DNA from: Clostridia bacterium
GTDB taxonomy: Bacteria > Bacillota > Clostridia > Christensenellales > CAG-138
DNA length: 64,000 nt
Assembly (NCBI GenBank): GCA_017523925.1
Contig: JAFWVQ010000066.1
Coordinates: 1 to 64,000, forward strand
Direction: 5' to 3'
In this document: positions 24,842-34,305 of the stretch, in pieces
Layout: each line of letters starts with the position of its first letter
How positions within the stretch are numbered: the first letter of the stretch is position 1
The notes under the pieces: generated by a model
The model's input: the letters and a program-made list of their open reading frames with translations, nothing else
What the model was told of the DNA's origin: nothing
Databases searched by the model: none
Position numbers and translations under genes: made by a program

Positions 24842-27251
24842 ATGGCAAACATGAGAATAGCCCTTGCGGGCAACCCGAACAGCGGCAAAACAACGCTGTT
24901 CAACGCGCTGACGGGCTCGAACCAGTTCGTTGGCAACTGGCCTGGCGTAACGGTCGAAAAGAAGGAAGGCAAGCTGAAAAAGCATGATGACGTTACCATC
25001 ACCGACCTTCCCGGCATCTACTCGCTTTCGCCCTACACGCTCGAGGAGGTCGTGGCAAGAAACTACCTCATCGGCGAGCGTCCGGACGCGATACTGAACC
25101 GTTGACGGCACGAACCTCGAGAGGAACCTCTATCTCACCACCCAACTTCTCGAGCTCGGCATCCCCGTCGTTATCGCGATAAACATGATGGATATCGTGA
25201 AAAAGAACGGCGACAAGCTGAACACGCAGGAGCTTTCAAGGAGCCTCGGCTGCCCGATCGTAGAGATCTCCGCACTCAAGGGCACGGGCGTGCAGGAGGC
25301 TGCGGAGGCCGCTATCAAGGCGGCTCAGGGCGGCAAGAAGCCCCCGGTCAGCACTTTTTCCGGCACGGTGGAGCACGCGATTGCGCATATCGAGGAGGCA
25401 ACGGTTCACGGCTTCCCCGAGGAAAAGCAGCGCTGGTATGCTGTGAAGCTTTTCGAGCGCGATGAGAAGGTGCTCGAGGAGCTGAACCTGCCCGAGGCGA
25501 CCCGCGCTCATATCGAAAAGGATATCGCGGCGGTCGAAGCGGAGCTTGACGATGACGCGGAAAGCATCATCACCAACGAGCGCTATGTTTACATAGCGGA
25601 GCTCATCAAGGGCGCGTACAAGAAGAAAAACGCGGGCAAGCTCACGGTTTCCGATAAGATCGACCGCGTTGTGACGAACCGCTGGCTCGCGCTTCCGATT
25701 TTTGCGCTGGTCATGTTCCTTGTTTACTACATCGCCGTTTCCAAGGTCGGCGGCGCGGCAACCGATTGGGCGAACGACGGCCTGTTCGGCGACGGCTTCC
25801 ATCTTTTCGGCATCGGCAGCAAGGCATATAACGACGAAATGGACGAATACGCCAAGGAATTCGTTTTCACCGACGATATCCGCTCCACCGTTGAAGCGGC
25901 CGAAAAAGCGGGCGTTATCGGTGCGGACGAGCTTATGGGCGCAATTGAGGACGAGGACTTCGGCGCATTTGAAGAGGCGCTCGGCACCTATGGCGACGCG
26001 CTCGATGAAGCGGGCTTCGGCATAGGCGAGACCGTTGACGCGGCGCTCGAGGAAGCCCCCGCGACCGAGGACTACGGCGTTTGGGTGCCCGGCATACCGG
26101 TGCTCGCGGAGCGCCTGCTCGAAAAGCTCAACACCCCCGAATGGCTGAACAGCCTGATCCTCGACGGCGTTATCGCGGGCGTTGGCGCGGTGCTCGGCTT
26201 CGTGCCCCAGATGCTCGTCGTGTTCCTGTTCCTTGCGTTCCTTGAAAGCTGCGGCTATATGGCGCGCGTTGCGTTCGTTATGGACCGTATCTTCAGAAGG
26301 TTCGGCCTCTCGGGCAAATCCTTCATCCCGATGCTCATCGGCGTCGGCTGCGGCGTTCCCGGCATCATGGCTTCGCGCACGATCGAAAACGAGCGCGACC
26401 GCCGTATGACGATAATGACCACCACCTTCATCCCCTGCGGCGCGAAGATACCGATCATCGCGCTGATCGCAAGCGCGCTGTTCGGCGGCGCATGGTGGGT
26501 GGCGCCGAGCGCATACTTCCTCGGCTTTGCAGCGATCGTGGTTTCGGGCATCATCCTCAAGAAAACGAAGATGTTCGCGGGCGACCCCGCTCCGTTCGTT
26601 ATGGAGCTTCCCGCCTACCATTGGCCCACGCTTTCCAACGTGCTGCGCAGCATGTGGGAGCGCGGCTGGTCCTTCATCAAGAAGGCCGGAACTGTCATCT
26701 TCCTTGCCACCATCTTCATCTGGTCGGCATCCCGCTTCGGCTGGGTGGACGGCAAATTCCTCTTCGACGTGGACATGGAGCTTGAAGCAAGCCTCCTCGG
26801 CAGGATCGGCAGCGCGATCAAATGGATCTTCGCGCCCCTCGGCTTCGGCAGCGGCGACGAAGGCACCAAGGCGACCATCGCCACGATCATGGGTCTTGTG
26901 GCAAAGGAAGAGGTCGTGGGCGTGTTCGGCGTGCTCGACTTCGGCGGCCTGACTCAGCTTGCGGGCTACAGCTTCCTGATCTTCAACCTGCTCTGCGCGC
27001 CCTGCTTTGCGGCGATCGGCGCGATCCGCAGGGAGATGAATTCGGCGAAGTGGACCTGGTTCGCGATCGGCTATCAGTGCGTATTTGCCTACGTTATCGC
27101 GCTGATCTTCTATCAGCTCGGCATGCTGTTCATCGGCAGTGCAAACGCTGTTTGGCTCGTTGTCGCGCTCATCCTCCTTGCGGGGCTCATCTACCTCCTT
27201 TTCAGGCCCTACAAGGAAGCCACCAAGCTCGAAATGAAGCTTAAAAAGTAA
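24842..27251 (+). pseudogene. feoB: ferrous iron transporter FeoB with a frameshift near 25100
   Basis: Two frames together give a normal FeoB of about 803 aa. The first (24842-25105) has the G1 loop GNPNSGKTT, the G3 DLPG and ends ILNR-stop. The second frame resumes at VDGTNLERN (25101 on) and has G4 NMMD, the membrane domain with GVPGIMASRTIENERDRR, FIPCGAK and a final cluster of helices to 27251. The family expects ILN-I-VDGTN, so two bases (AT) are missing after 25099. An acidic insert of about 110 residues follows the first membrane helix, as in other clostridial FeoB. It is either a real recent mutation or an assembly/sequencing error; the rest of the gene is intact. Confidence 0.85.
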
Positions 27252-27384
27252 GTCGGCAGAAGCGTACTTAAATAAAGTTTCTGTAAGCATATCGGGCGAA
27301 AAAGAGCGTATAATGAAGCATCCGCCGCAAAGCCGCAAAGCGGAATCCAAGCGGCGGATGCACGCATAAAAAAGAGGTGATATT

Positions 27385-27582
27385 ATGCTTGAATGGCTCG
27401 GAAAGAATATCGGCACGATCGTCGTGCTCGCGCTGCTCGCTGCGGCCGTGATAGGCGTTATAGTGAGCATCGTTAAAAAGAAGCGCAGCGGCGGCTCCAC
27501 CTGCTCCTGCGGCTGCTCGAGCTGCGCCATGGGCGCCGGCGGAAGCTGCCCGAGCGCGGCAAAGCGCGGCAAAACCGAATAA
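27385..27582 (+). CDS. FeoB-associated Cys-rich membrane protein
   Basis: 65 aa. One membrane helix (about 8-30), a basic patch KKKR, then a Ser/Gly/Cys tail with CSCGCSSCAMG and C. This is the short peptide that commonly ends clostridial feo operons. It lies 133 bp after feoB with AAGAGGTGA upstream of ATG 27385. It may hand over or sense iron at the FeoB exit. Confidence 0.88.
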   Translation: MLEWLGKNIGTIVVLALLAAAVIGVIVSIVKKKRSGGSTCSCGCSSCAMGAGGSCPSAAKRGKTE

Positions 27583-27604
27583 GCTGCGATATCCTCGATA
27601 TGGC

Positions 27605-27629
27605 AAGCTCCGTTTTTTGCGGGGCTTTT
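27605..27629 (+). terminator. terminator of the feo operon
   Basis: AAGCTCCG (27605-27612) pairs with CGGGGCTT (27620-27627) with one G-T pair, followed by TTTGATTT. Confidence 0.6.
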
Positions 27630-27741
27630 GATTTGCCCTCCTTTTCGGCGGCAGAAAGGGCAGGCGCACCCTTCGCGCGGCGGGTCGGTGCTTTTTTTCT
27701 GCCTTTGACCCTCCCCCGCCCCGGGATCGCGCTTTTTTCGA

Positions 27742-27771
27742 TTGACACCCGCGCCGCAAAGATGGTAAAAT
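27742..27771 (+). promoter_or_regulatory. promoter of the dnaD-like gene
   Basis: TTGACA (27742-27747), 18 bases, TAAAAT (27766-27771), about 80 bases before the start codon. Confidence 0.7.
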
Positions 27772-27849
27772 CATATAGGAACCATGCTTCTTCGGTGCGC
27801 GGCGCTGTTTCGGCGCTGCACCGCAAAACGATCCACACAAGAGGTCCAT

Positions 27850-29112
27850 ATGCCCCAAGCCACTATCATAAAAGACGGCGCCCTTTTCGGCTATACCCCC
27901 GTTGAGGACGGCTTCATACTCGATAAGCTGCACCTGCTTTCCGGCGACGCCGTGAAGGTGTATCTTTACGCGCTCATGCTGGCGCACAAGGGCATCGGCG
28001 CTGCGGACGAGCTTGCGCTTGCGCTCTCGCTGAACGAGGAGCAGGTGAACTCCGCCTATGCGGAGCTCGAGCGTGCAGGCGCGCTGCGCATCATCCCGGG
28101 CGAGAACGGCGCTTTTGCCGTGCAGCTCGTTCGGCTTTCGCGTTCGCAGGAAAGCGCGCTTACCCCCGCAGAATCCACGCGCTACGCGCTTTTGATCGAG
28201 AAGCTGCGCACGGTGCTCGGAACGCGCAGTCTTTCCGGCGCGGAGCTCAGAAGGGTCTACGACTGGATAGAGGTGTTTCACTTCGAGGAGGACGCCGCGG
28301 TCGCGATCGTTCGCCACTGCATCGCCGTCAAGGGCTCGCGGGTGCATATAAACTATATGGACGCCGTTGCAAAGCGCCTTGCTGCGGACGAAATGCTGAC
28401 CGCAGAGGCGGTCGAAGCGAGCTTCCTGCGCGAAGCGGAACTTTCCGGCGGCGCTTCGGTGATACTCAAGCGCTGGCGCATATCGCGCCGCCCCACCGAG
28501 GACGAGCTTGCGCTCTACGTGAAGTGGACGCGGGAATGGGGCTTTTCCGAGGATGCGATACTGCTCGCCTGCACTGCGGCGGTATCCAGCGACCGCCCCA
28601 ATTTCAAGTATCTGGACGCGATACTCGCCTCATACCGCGAGAGCGGCGGGCTGACCGAGGAGGGTATGCGCGAAGCAATGCGCGAGCAGGACATGCTGCA
28701 CGAGCTGGCGCGGCAGGCATTCAAGCGCGCGGGGCTCAAGCGCACGGCGAGCGCGAGGGACAGGGAGCAGTTCGAGCTTTGGACGCGGGAATACTGCATG
28801 CAGCCCGAGATGATAATGCTTGCGGCCGAGCTTGCTTCCAAAAAAACGGCGGCTTTTGCCGAGATGAAGCGCATCATAACCGATTGGCACGAGCGCGGCA
28901 TAGCGAGCTTTCAGGCGGCGAAGGAGGATGCGGAGCGCGTCGCAGCGGCGGCCGACAGGCCCGAGAACGCCGCGAAGGGCAAGCGCGTGAACCGCGCGCT
29001 CGGCTATAAGCAGCAACACTACACCAAGGAGCAGCTCAAAGCGCTTGGCATAGATTTCGGAGAGGACGTTTACGGCACGGAGGAAAACGGGGGCGAAGAA
29101 GATGAAAATTAG
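27850..29112 (+). CDS. DnaD-domain replication initiation protein
   Basis: 420 aa. An N-terminal winged-helix-like region (DKLHLLSGDAVKVYLYALMLAH, then a short ALALSLNEEQVNSAYAELERAGAL helix-turn-helix) and two DnaD-type C-terminal segments (about 120-190 and 215-290, each ending in a YxD/YLDAIL-type motif such as HINYMDAVAKRL and NFKYLDAILASY). DnaD proteins remodel DNA at oriC and restart sites so that helicase can load. GAGGTCC 6 bases before ATG 27850 fixes the start; longer readings are poor. It overlaps the DnaC-like gene by 11 bases, the classic Bacillota pairing. Confidence 0.88.
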   Translation: MPQATIIKDGALFGYTPVEDGFILDKLHLLSGDAVKVYLYALMLAHKGIGAADELALALSLNEEQVNSAYAELERAGALRIIPGENGAFAVQLVRLSRSQESALTPAESTRYALLIEKLRTVLGTRSLSGAELRRVYDWIEVFHFEEDAAVAIVRHCIAVKGSRVHINYMDAVAKRLAADEMLTAEAVEASFLREAELSGGASVILKRWRISRRPTEDELALYVKWTREWGFSEDAILLACTAAVSSDRPNFKYLDAILASYRESGGLTEEGMREAMREQDMLHELARQAFKRAGLKRTASARDREQFELWTREYCMQPEMIMLAAELASKKTAAFAEMKRIITDWHERGIASFQAAKEDAERVAAAADRPENAAKGKRVNRALGYKQQHYTKEQLKALGIDFGEDVYGTEENGGEEDEN

Positions 29113-30070
29113 ATCGGCGGCATTCAATCAGGCGCTCAAAAATGAGCTCAGTTCAAGAAAACTTCGGATCGCGCGGCTTAAAAGGGAGCGCGAGAAGGAG
29201 GTCTATTCCCGCATACCCGAGCTGAAGACGCTCGATGAGGACACGAGGAGCATCGCCTACGATCTGGGCAGGCAGCTCATGGGTGCGGACGACGCCAAGG
29301 CGCTTGCCGAGGCCGCTTCCGCCGCGATAAGCGAGCGCAAGAGGGAGCATGCGCGCCTGCTTTCGGAAAACGGCTATCCCGAGGACTATCTCGAGCCCGA
29401 GTACATCTGCCCCGAGTGCCGCGACAGCGGACGCTGCGGCGATCAGCTCTGCAAATGCGTTACCAAGCTTGCCGTTGAAGCGGCGTTTTCCGATTGCGGC
29501 ATCAGCCTCGACAAAACCTTCGCAAGCTTCGATCTCGATCTGCAAAGGGAGCCGAAGAACCGCGCCGCGATGAAAAAGATACTCGAGCACGCCATCGCAT
29601 ACGCCGAAGCCTTCCCCGAAAACGAAAAGCCCGACCTGCTGTATTTCGGCATGCCGGGCGTTGGGAAGACCTATCTTTTGAACTGCATCGGCGCGCGCGT
29701 GCTGGAGCGGGGCTATTCGGTGCTCAAGCTGAACGCCTACGAGCTTATTCGGCTGACGCTGGACAATCTGCGCGCCTCGCCCGAGGACAGACCCGATTTC
29801 ACGCTGCCCGATCTTCTGATAATAGACGATCTCGGCACGGAGCCGATGATAGCGAATATCACCATCGAGACGCTGCTTTCGATAATCTGCCAAAGGCAGG
29901 ACAGCGGCAAGTCGACGCTTTTTGCAACGAATCTCGCGCTCACCTCGGACGATCCGAGCGTGCATACCCTTCAGGACGTCTACGGCGAACGCCTTGCTTC
30001 AAGGCTGATCGCGCCGAGAACGATGAAGCTGCAAGCGGTGCTGACTGAGAACGTTCGGCTCTCGGTCTGA
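29102..30070 (+). CDS. DnaC/DnaI-like AAA+ helicase loader
   Basis: 322 aa. A coiled N-terminus (about 10-95), a zinc-binding motif CPECRDSGRCGDQLCKC (about 101-117) as in DnaI, and an AAA+ ATPase with Walker A GMPGVGKT (near 183-190), Walker B LLIIDDLGTE (near 239-248), sensor FATNL and an arginine finger region ERLASRLI. It loads the replicative helicase together with the DnaD partner. Phage versions exist, and phage genes begin 300 bp downstream, but the operon with DnaD is a normal clostridial host arrangement. Confidence 0.9.
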   Translation: MKIRSAAFNQALKNELSSRKLRIARLKREREKEVYSRIPELKTLDEDTRSIAYDLGRQLMGADDAKALAEAASAAISERKREHARLLSENGYPEDYLEPEYICPECRDSGRCGDQLCKCVTKLAVEAAFSDCGISLDKTFASFDLDLQREPKNRAAMKKILEHAIAYAEAFPENEKPDLLYFGMPGVGKTYLLNCIGARVLERGYSVLKLNAYELIRLTLDNLRASPEDRPDFTLPDLLIIDDLGTEPMIANITIETLLSIICQRQDSGKSTLFATNLALTSDDPSVHTLQDVYGERLASRLIAPRTMKLQAVLTENVRLSV

Positions 30071-30107
30071 TAACGAAAAACAAGTGAAAACCGAATAGGA
30101 ATACGCA

Positions 30108-30137
30108 AACGGCGGAGCGCATGCCCCGCCGTTTTTT
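30108..30137 (+). terminator. terminator after the helicase loader
   Basis: AACGGCGG (30108-30115) and CCGCCGTT (30126-30133) with TTTTTT-type run to 30137. Confidence 0.85.
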
Positions 30138-30193
30138 CGTGCGCGGAAAAGCCCGAAAAAAGCACTGCCGCCGATTTGTTTCATAAAAGCAGA

Positions 30194-30219
30194 GGCGGCG
30201 GGATCGAGCTCCCGCCGCC
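30194..30219 (-). terminator. hairpin after the phage-like gene run
   Basis: GGCGGCGGG (30194-30202) and CCCGCCGCC (30211-30219) form a perfect 9-bp stem. On the - strand it is followed by TCTGCTTTTATG, so it may end the 38.5-30.4 kb gene run. The U-tract is weak. Confidence 0.5.
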
Positions 30220-30366
30220 CTTTGCCGCCCGCTCCCCCGATGCGGGATCGGCATATAGGAGGAAAAACACTTCTTATTCGCAGATTTATCGAAGCCCGCT
30301 CGGCCTTCCGCCGTTTTGCTCCCCGATACACCCTATGCGCCGTTGCGCGGATGCGTGCGGGGGCGT

Positions 30367-30597
30367 CTATTGCGCCTGCTCCGCCGAAAGCGCGCTCAAG
30401 GCCGCGTTTGCACGCTCGAGCGCCTGCTCCAGCATGGCGAGACGCGCCTCGAATTCATAGACCTTGCCCGCGACCAGCGAAAAATTCTGGTTCAAGCAGT
30501 TTTCATTCGCCTTAACGAATTCATCATGCTTCTGAGCGTCCTCATCATTGCCGCGCTCCGAAGGCAGATAAACGTAGTACAGCGCTCTCATATCCAT
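30367..30597 (-). CDS. small coiled protein at the end of the phage-like run
   Basis: 76 aa. The first part (MDMRALYYVYLPSERGNDEDAQKHDEF) is charged, and the C-terminal half is an Ala/Leu-rich helix (EARLAMLEQALERANAALSAL) likely to form a coiled coil. GAGGTG lies 6 bases before ATG 30597; a GTG three codons upstream overlaps that site and is rejected. No family recognised. Its position directly after the stabilisation-like gene suggests a phage particle protein. Confidence 0.6.
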   Translation of the reverse strand: MDMRALYYVYLPSERGNDEDAQKHDEFVKANENCLNQNFSLVAGKVYEFEARLAMLEQALERANAALSALSAEQAQ

Positions 30598-30632
30598 CTT
30601 CTTCACCTCGCTTGGATCCGTTTTTCAAAAGG

Positions 30633-32078
30633 CTATTCCGTTCTGCGGCGCAGCCCCATCTCGAGCTCCACGCCGCCCTCCAGCTCGAAAAAGCCGCCGT
30701 TCACGTTTGAAAAGGTCATGCTCAGGCAGCGTCCCTCGTTGAAAACGGGTATCTCCGTCACCCTTGCCTCCGCCTCGGCCGCCTCGGCACCGCGCACCCG
30801 ATCGAACTCGCTCAGCCGCGCATAGTAGGCGGCGCTGCGGCCGTCCAGCTCGATATCCACCCTTATCCCGTCCCCCCTGCCGCGCAGGTAGAGCATCCTC
30901 GGGCTTTTGATCGCAGCCTTGTCGCCAAGGTCGGTGCGGGGCGTTCGCCAGTAGGCCTCGATCGGGTCGCCGTCGTAGCTGGAGGATTCGCCGAATTCAT
31001 ACAGTATGCGCTTTCTGTTGATCATAAGCAGCTTCCCGTCCACCGCCGCAAGCGCGCTGATGTCGAAACCGTTACGGCGCATATACTTTCGCTCCTCCAG
31101 GTCGTAGACCATCATCTCGTCGTCCATGCCGCTCGTGTAGTTGAAATAGAGCTTGCCGCCCACCGTCACGGCGCGGCATTTTGCAAGCTCGGCACGCGCC
31201 ATTATCCCCTTGATCAGCCGCATATCGGGGCAGGGACGCACTGTCACGCCGTTGTAATAGTGCAGCCCTTCGCGGGTAACGAAGTACAGCATATCGCCAT
31301 AGACGGCGATCGCGGTGTGGCGCGTGGTGAGCATATCGGCGTCGATGCGCTCGATCGTGTAGTTCGAGGGGCGGTCGCCGATCAGCCGGTAAAGGCTGTT
31401 CTTTTTGAAGATGAGAAGCTGATTGGAGAGCGCGCGGATCGCAACGATCGGGTCGCCGCCCACCGCGCCCACCTCGATATGCCCGCCCTCGATCGCGGGC
31501 GAGGCCTCAACATAGCCCCAATCCTCGACCGTGCGCCCGCCGCCCGGCAGCACCGAATAATACAGCCTGTCCGGATTCTCAGCCTCGCCCGCCGCGAAGA
31601 GCCTGCCTCGGTACATCGTCAGAAACCGCACCGGCACGTCCGAGCAGCCCTCCTGCGAGCCGAAATCCGTTACGCTCTCGCCGTCGAATTTGATAAGCTG
31701 GTTCTCGCCGTCCGCTATCACGAGGTAGTCCGCCGAGCCGATGCGCACCATCGCGGCGTCGCATGTCACGTCCGAGCCCTGCCTTTGGGAGGTATGCACG
31801 AGCTGCCAGCGGTTGCCGATCAGCGCGTACAGCATGCCGCCGCTCATCACCACCGGTATCTCGCCCGAAGCGGTTCGAAGGCTCGAAAGCAGCTCGATGC
31901 GCCCGTTGCCCGGCACAGGCGCGGCGTTGAATTTATAATAGCCGCTCGCAACGCGCAGCCTGCCGCCGTCGGTGTCCATATTCACGGCGTCCACCGCGAA
32001 GCGCCCGGGCAGCGAATTCTCGCCGCCCGCCTGGTTTATGCCCGTAAAATACGGGATATCGTAGGTTTTTATGCTCAT
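30633..32078 (-). CDS. phage stabilisation / tail-hub-like protein
   Basis: 481 aa, all beta, with repeated blade-like segments: VVMSGGMLYALIGNRW, YLVIADGENQLIKFDG, RFLTMYRGRLFAAGEAEN, AIAVYGDMLYFVTREGLHYYNG, AVTVGGKLYFNYTSG. This looks like a beta-propeller and matches in style the podovirus P22 gp10-type head-closure proteins. It starts with FTGINQAGGENSLPGRFAVDAVNM, a typical opening of that family. Its start codon directly follows the stop of the upstream gene. Family name is by recognition, not by search. Confidence 0.7.
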   Translation of the reverse strand: MSIKTYDIPYFTGINQAGGENSLPGRFAVDAVNMDTDGGRLRVASGYYKFNAAPVPGNGRIELLSSLRTASGEIPVVMSGGMLYALIGNRWQLVHTSQRQGSDVTCDAAMVRIGSADYLVIADGENQLIKFDGESVTDFGSQEGCSDVPVRFLTMYRGRLFAAGEAENPDRLYYSVLPGGGRTVEDWGYVEASPAIEGGHIEVGAVGGDPIVAIRALSNQLLIFKKNSLYRLIGDRPSNYTIERIDADMLTTRHTAIAVYGDMLYFVTREGLHYYNGVTVRPCPDMRLIKGIMARAELAKCRAVTVGGKLYFNYTSGMDDEMMVYDLEERKYMRRNGFDISALAAVDGKLLMINRKRILYEFGESSSYDGDPIEAYWRTPRTDLGDKAAIKSPRMLYLRGRGDGIRVDIELDGRSAAYYARLSEFDRVRGAEAAEAEARVTEIPVFNEGRCLSMTFSNVNGGFFELEGGVELEMGLRRRTE

Positions 32079-32627
32079 TTATTCGTACCTGTTCGTGATC
32101 GTGTAGGGATCGCCGCAGCAATAGCCGAGGCTGCCGCGCAGCTTCGCCTTGGCGGCGTTGTACATGGAAAGATAGATGTTGCCGCCGCCCTGCGTGGAAA
32201 CGTCGCCCCCCATGCGCTCCCTGCCCACAACGTAGCTGACTATCAGCGGATGCACCGCCTCGGGAAGCTCGCTCACGTCCGTTGCGCTCTCAAGTTTCGC
32301 GGGCGAGAAGCGATAGGTGAGCCGCGTCGTTTCATTATACGGCAGAAAGAGCTGCTCGGGGCTGTCGCCGATGCGGAACGGCACCTTCCTTCCGAGCTGC
32401 TCCGCGCTCTCAACGCGGTAGCAGTGCCTTGAAAGCTTGCCGAGATCGACCACGCCGTCCACGGGCTCGACCTCCTCGGTCCTCTTGAGCGCAAGCGTCA
32501 GCGCCAGATCGAACTGCGCGTCGTTTGCAAACCTTGCGAACCGCTCCCTGTAGATCTCCACGGTCTGCATATCGTGAGCTCTGTCGAGCTGCGCGAGCGC
32601 GGAAACTATGATATCGTTCAAAGTCAT
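32079..32627 (-). CDS. phage head-tail connector-like protein
   Basis: 182 aa. The N-terminal helices (MTLNDIIVSALAQLDRAHD, RFARFANDAQFDLALTLALKRTEEV) followed by a beta part and a C-terminal segment with AVHPLIVSYVVGRERMGGD and MYNAAKAKLRGSLG resemble podovirus gp4-like or neck adaptor proteins. ATG 32627 has GGAGAGG upstream on the - strand; longer upstream readings cross non-coding sequence. It is between a small unknown and the stabilisation-like gene, where a connector is expected. Confidence 0.6.
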   Translation of the reverse strand: MTLNDIIVSALAQLDRAHDMQTVEIYRERFARFANDAQFDLALTLALKRTEEVEPVDGVVDLGKLSRHCYRVESAEQLGRKVPFRIGDSPEQLFLPYNETTRLTYRFSPAKLESATDVSELPEAVHPLIVSYVVGRERMGGDVSTQGGGNIYLSMYNAAKAKLRGSLGYCCGDPYTITNRYE

Positions 32628-32746
32628 GCTGCCTCTCCTTTCCTTTTGTACGCATTTGCGTTCTTTATTCTCTTTCATTTCGATTTTGCTTCCACAGCTT
32701 GAAATAATGCCCGCGCAAAGCGCGAGCGCGGCGCCATGCCGGCGCA

Positions 32747-32956
32747 TTAAAGCTTCATTCCCTCGGCTCTGCGGAAGGCATTGAGCCTCGATTCGCTCTT
32801 GCGCCGCTCCGAAAGGCCGCTGCGGTACAGCTCCGCCACCTCGCGCGGCACCTTGACCGGCACTCCGCGCTCGATGCGGTAGTTCACCGAGTTTATGCAG
32901 CACTCAAACGGCGCGCCGCTCGGATCGGCTTCGATGATGATGGTTTCGGTGTCCAT
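32747..32956 (-). CDS. small phage-associated protein
   Basis: 69 aa: MDTETIIIEADPSG, a beta hairpin with INSVNYRIERGVPVKVPREVAELY and a basic helical end (RRKSESRLNAFRRAEGMK). The RGVPVKVP..VAELY pattern is common in short structural proteins next to phage connectors. GGAGAGGAG lies 6-8 bases before the ATG. Followed after 119 bp by the connector gene. Confidence 0.6.
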   Translation of the reverse strand: MDTETIIIEADPSGAPFECCINSVNYRIERGVPVKVPREVAELYRSGLSERRKSESRLNAFRRAEGMKL

Positions 32957-32978
32957 TTATGCTCCTCTCCTTCATTAA

Positions 32979-33028
32979 AAGTGAATAGTAATGGTGAATA
33001 GTTGAGGTTGCGATCCCGCCGGGATCTC
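32979..33028. repeat. dispersed repeat copy 3 (divergent hairpin)
   Basis: AGTGAATAGTAATGGTGAATAGTTGAGG precedes a palindrome GATCCCG-C-CGGGATC (33012-33026). The heptamer side matches copies 4 and 5, but the hairpin sequence differs while its symmetry is kept. Confidence 0.7.
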
Positions 33029-33049
33029 TTCGTTTTTCGGATATTTTCG

Positions 33050-33113
33050 GGTGTAAAGCCGCCTTTTGGAATGCAAAGCCGCCTTTTCGGGGTGCAAAGC
33101 TGCCTTTTTGGGA
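33050..33113. repeat. three tandem copies of a 20-23 bp unit
   Basis: Units at 33050, 33071 and 33091 share TGYAAAGCYGCCTTTT. They lie in the 293-bp gap between the small phage-like gene and the EamA gene. No hairpin inside the unit. Confidence 0.7.
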
Positions 33114-33187
33114 AAGTGTATCGCTTTTTAAGCGGCGAGCGCGCATGGGATGAGCGCGGCTTTGCGCGTTTCATACCGAAATACCGC

Positions 33188-33216
33188 TCGACAAATTCGC
33201 GCAAATGTTGTAATAT
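33188..33216 (+). promoter_or_regulatory. promoter of the EamA transporter gene
   Basis: TCGACA (33188-33193), 17 bases, TAATAT (33211-33216), 34 bases before the start codon. Confidence 0.55.
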
Positions 33217-33249
33217 AGTCCGTGCAGAATCCCGAAAGGACTTTCCCAA

Positions 33250-34281
33250 ATGGATAGGAACAGAAGATCAAGCAAGGCCTACTCGAGCTCCGGCGGAGGG
33301 GCGAAGGCCCGCAAAAAGGGCGGCAGCGCTCTTGTCGGCGTTATTTACGTTGTGCTCGCCTCCGCGTGCTACGGCATAACGCCGATACTCTCCAACGCTG
33401 CGCTGCGCGGCGGCTTCCCGGGGGAGTTCGTAACGCGCGTTTTCGGCTCGTCCAAGCTCGCCTCCGCGCTCATCGCCTCCCCCGCCCGCGCCCTCAGCAA
33501 CGAAACGCTGGTCGCGCTCTGCATGGGCATCGCCTGCGTGCTTTCGTTCTTGAACGCGATGCTCAGCGGCAAGAAGCTCTCGGTGAGCGGGAAGCAGTTT
33601 TTCCATCTCTCGGTGCTCGGAGGCGGCGGGCTTGCGGCCACGCTGCTTTTGATCACCTACGCCTATCTCTACATCCCCGCCGGGATGACGATCGTTATCA
33701 ACTTCACCTATCCGGTGTTCGTGCTGCTCGCGGGTATCCTCTTTTTCAGGGAAAAGGCGAGCTCCGCGCTGTTCATCTCGCTGTTTTTCGCGATAATCGG
33801 CATAACGCTGATCTCGAGCTCGTCCTTCTCAGGGCGGGTGGAGTTCATCGGCGTGCTGCTCGCGCTTGCATCGGGCATTGCCTACGCCGTTTACTTCCTC
33901 GCGGGCAAGAATTCGAGCTATGCGCCGCTCGATTCCGCCGTTTCCGCCTTCTACATCACCGGCGCTGCGGCGATCATCAGCTTCGTTGCGGCCGTTGCGG
34001 TCAAGCGCATAAGCATCCCGACCGACGGCTTCATCTGGCTGCTGCTGCTTGCCGAGGCTGCGCTCGGCTATATCTTCGGCCTGCGGCTGCTGCTTGCGGG
34101 CATCCGCCATCTCGGCTCCGCGCCCGCCGCCGCGCTGAACACGCTCGAGCCCGTTTTCGCCACTCTCACAAGCATGCTCGTTTTCGGCGAGGCGATAGGG
34201 CTTTTGAAGGGGCTCGGCATAGCGCTCGTGCTGCTCGGGGCGCTGATAAGCATCCTTGCGCTTCGTCCGCAGCGAAGCTGA
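33250..34281 (+). CDS. EamA/DMT-family transporter
   Basis: 343 aa. A basic N-terminus of about 28 residues is followed by ten hydrophobic segments in two five-helix halves, the drug/metabolite transporter fold. The second half has the conserved end ALNTLEPVFATLTSMLVFGEAIGLLKGLGIALVLLGALI (in part). Substrate unknown. AAAGGA lies about 11 bases before the ATG. It sits on the + strand inside the - strand phage-like run, between the lysin-like gene and the small phage gene, and is the clearest host intrusion there. Confidence 0.9.
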   Translation: MDRNRRSSKAYSSSGGGAKARKKGGSALVGVIYVVLASACYGITPILSNAALRGGFPGEFVTRVFGSSKLASALIASPARALSNETLVALCMGIACVLSFLNAMLSGKKLSVSGKQFFHLSVLGGGGLAATLLLITYAYLYIPAGMTIVINFTYPVFVLLAGILFFREKASSALFISLFFAIIGITLISSSSFSGRVEFIGVLLALASGIAYAVYFLAGKNSSYAPLDSAVSAFYITGAAAIISFVAAVAVKRISIPTDGFIWLLLLAEAALGYIFGLRLLLAGIRHLGSAPAAALNTLEPVFATLTSMLVFGEAIGLLKGLGIALVLLGALISILALRPQRS

Positions 34282-34305
34282 AGCTTTCGCTTCATCCCAA
34301 TTTCA

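Noticed and set aside
27850-30070. DnaD/DnaC pair as the replication module of the phage-like genes
   Set aside because: Both are common host genes in this order in Clostridia, have their own promoter and terminator and lie on the other strand from the phage run. Phage origin cannot be ruled out but is not needed.
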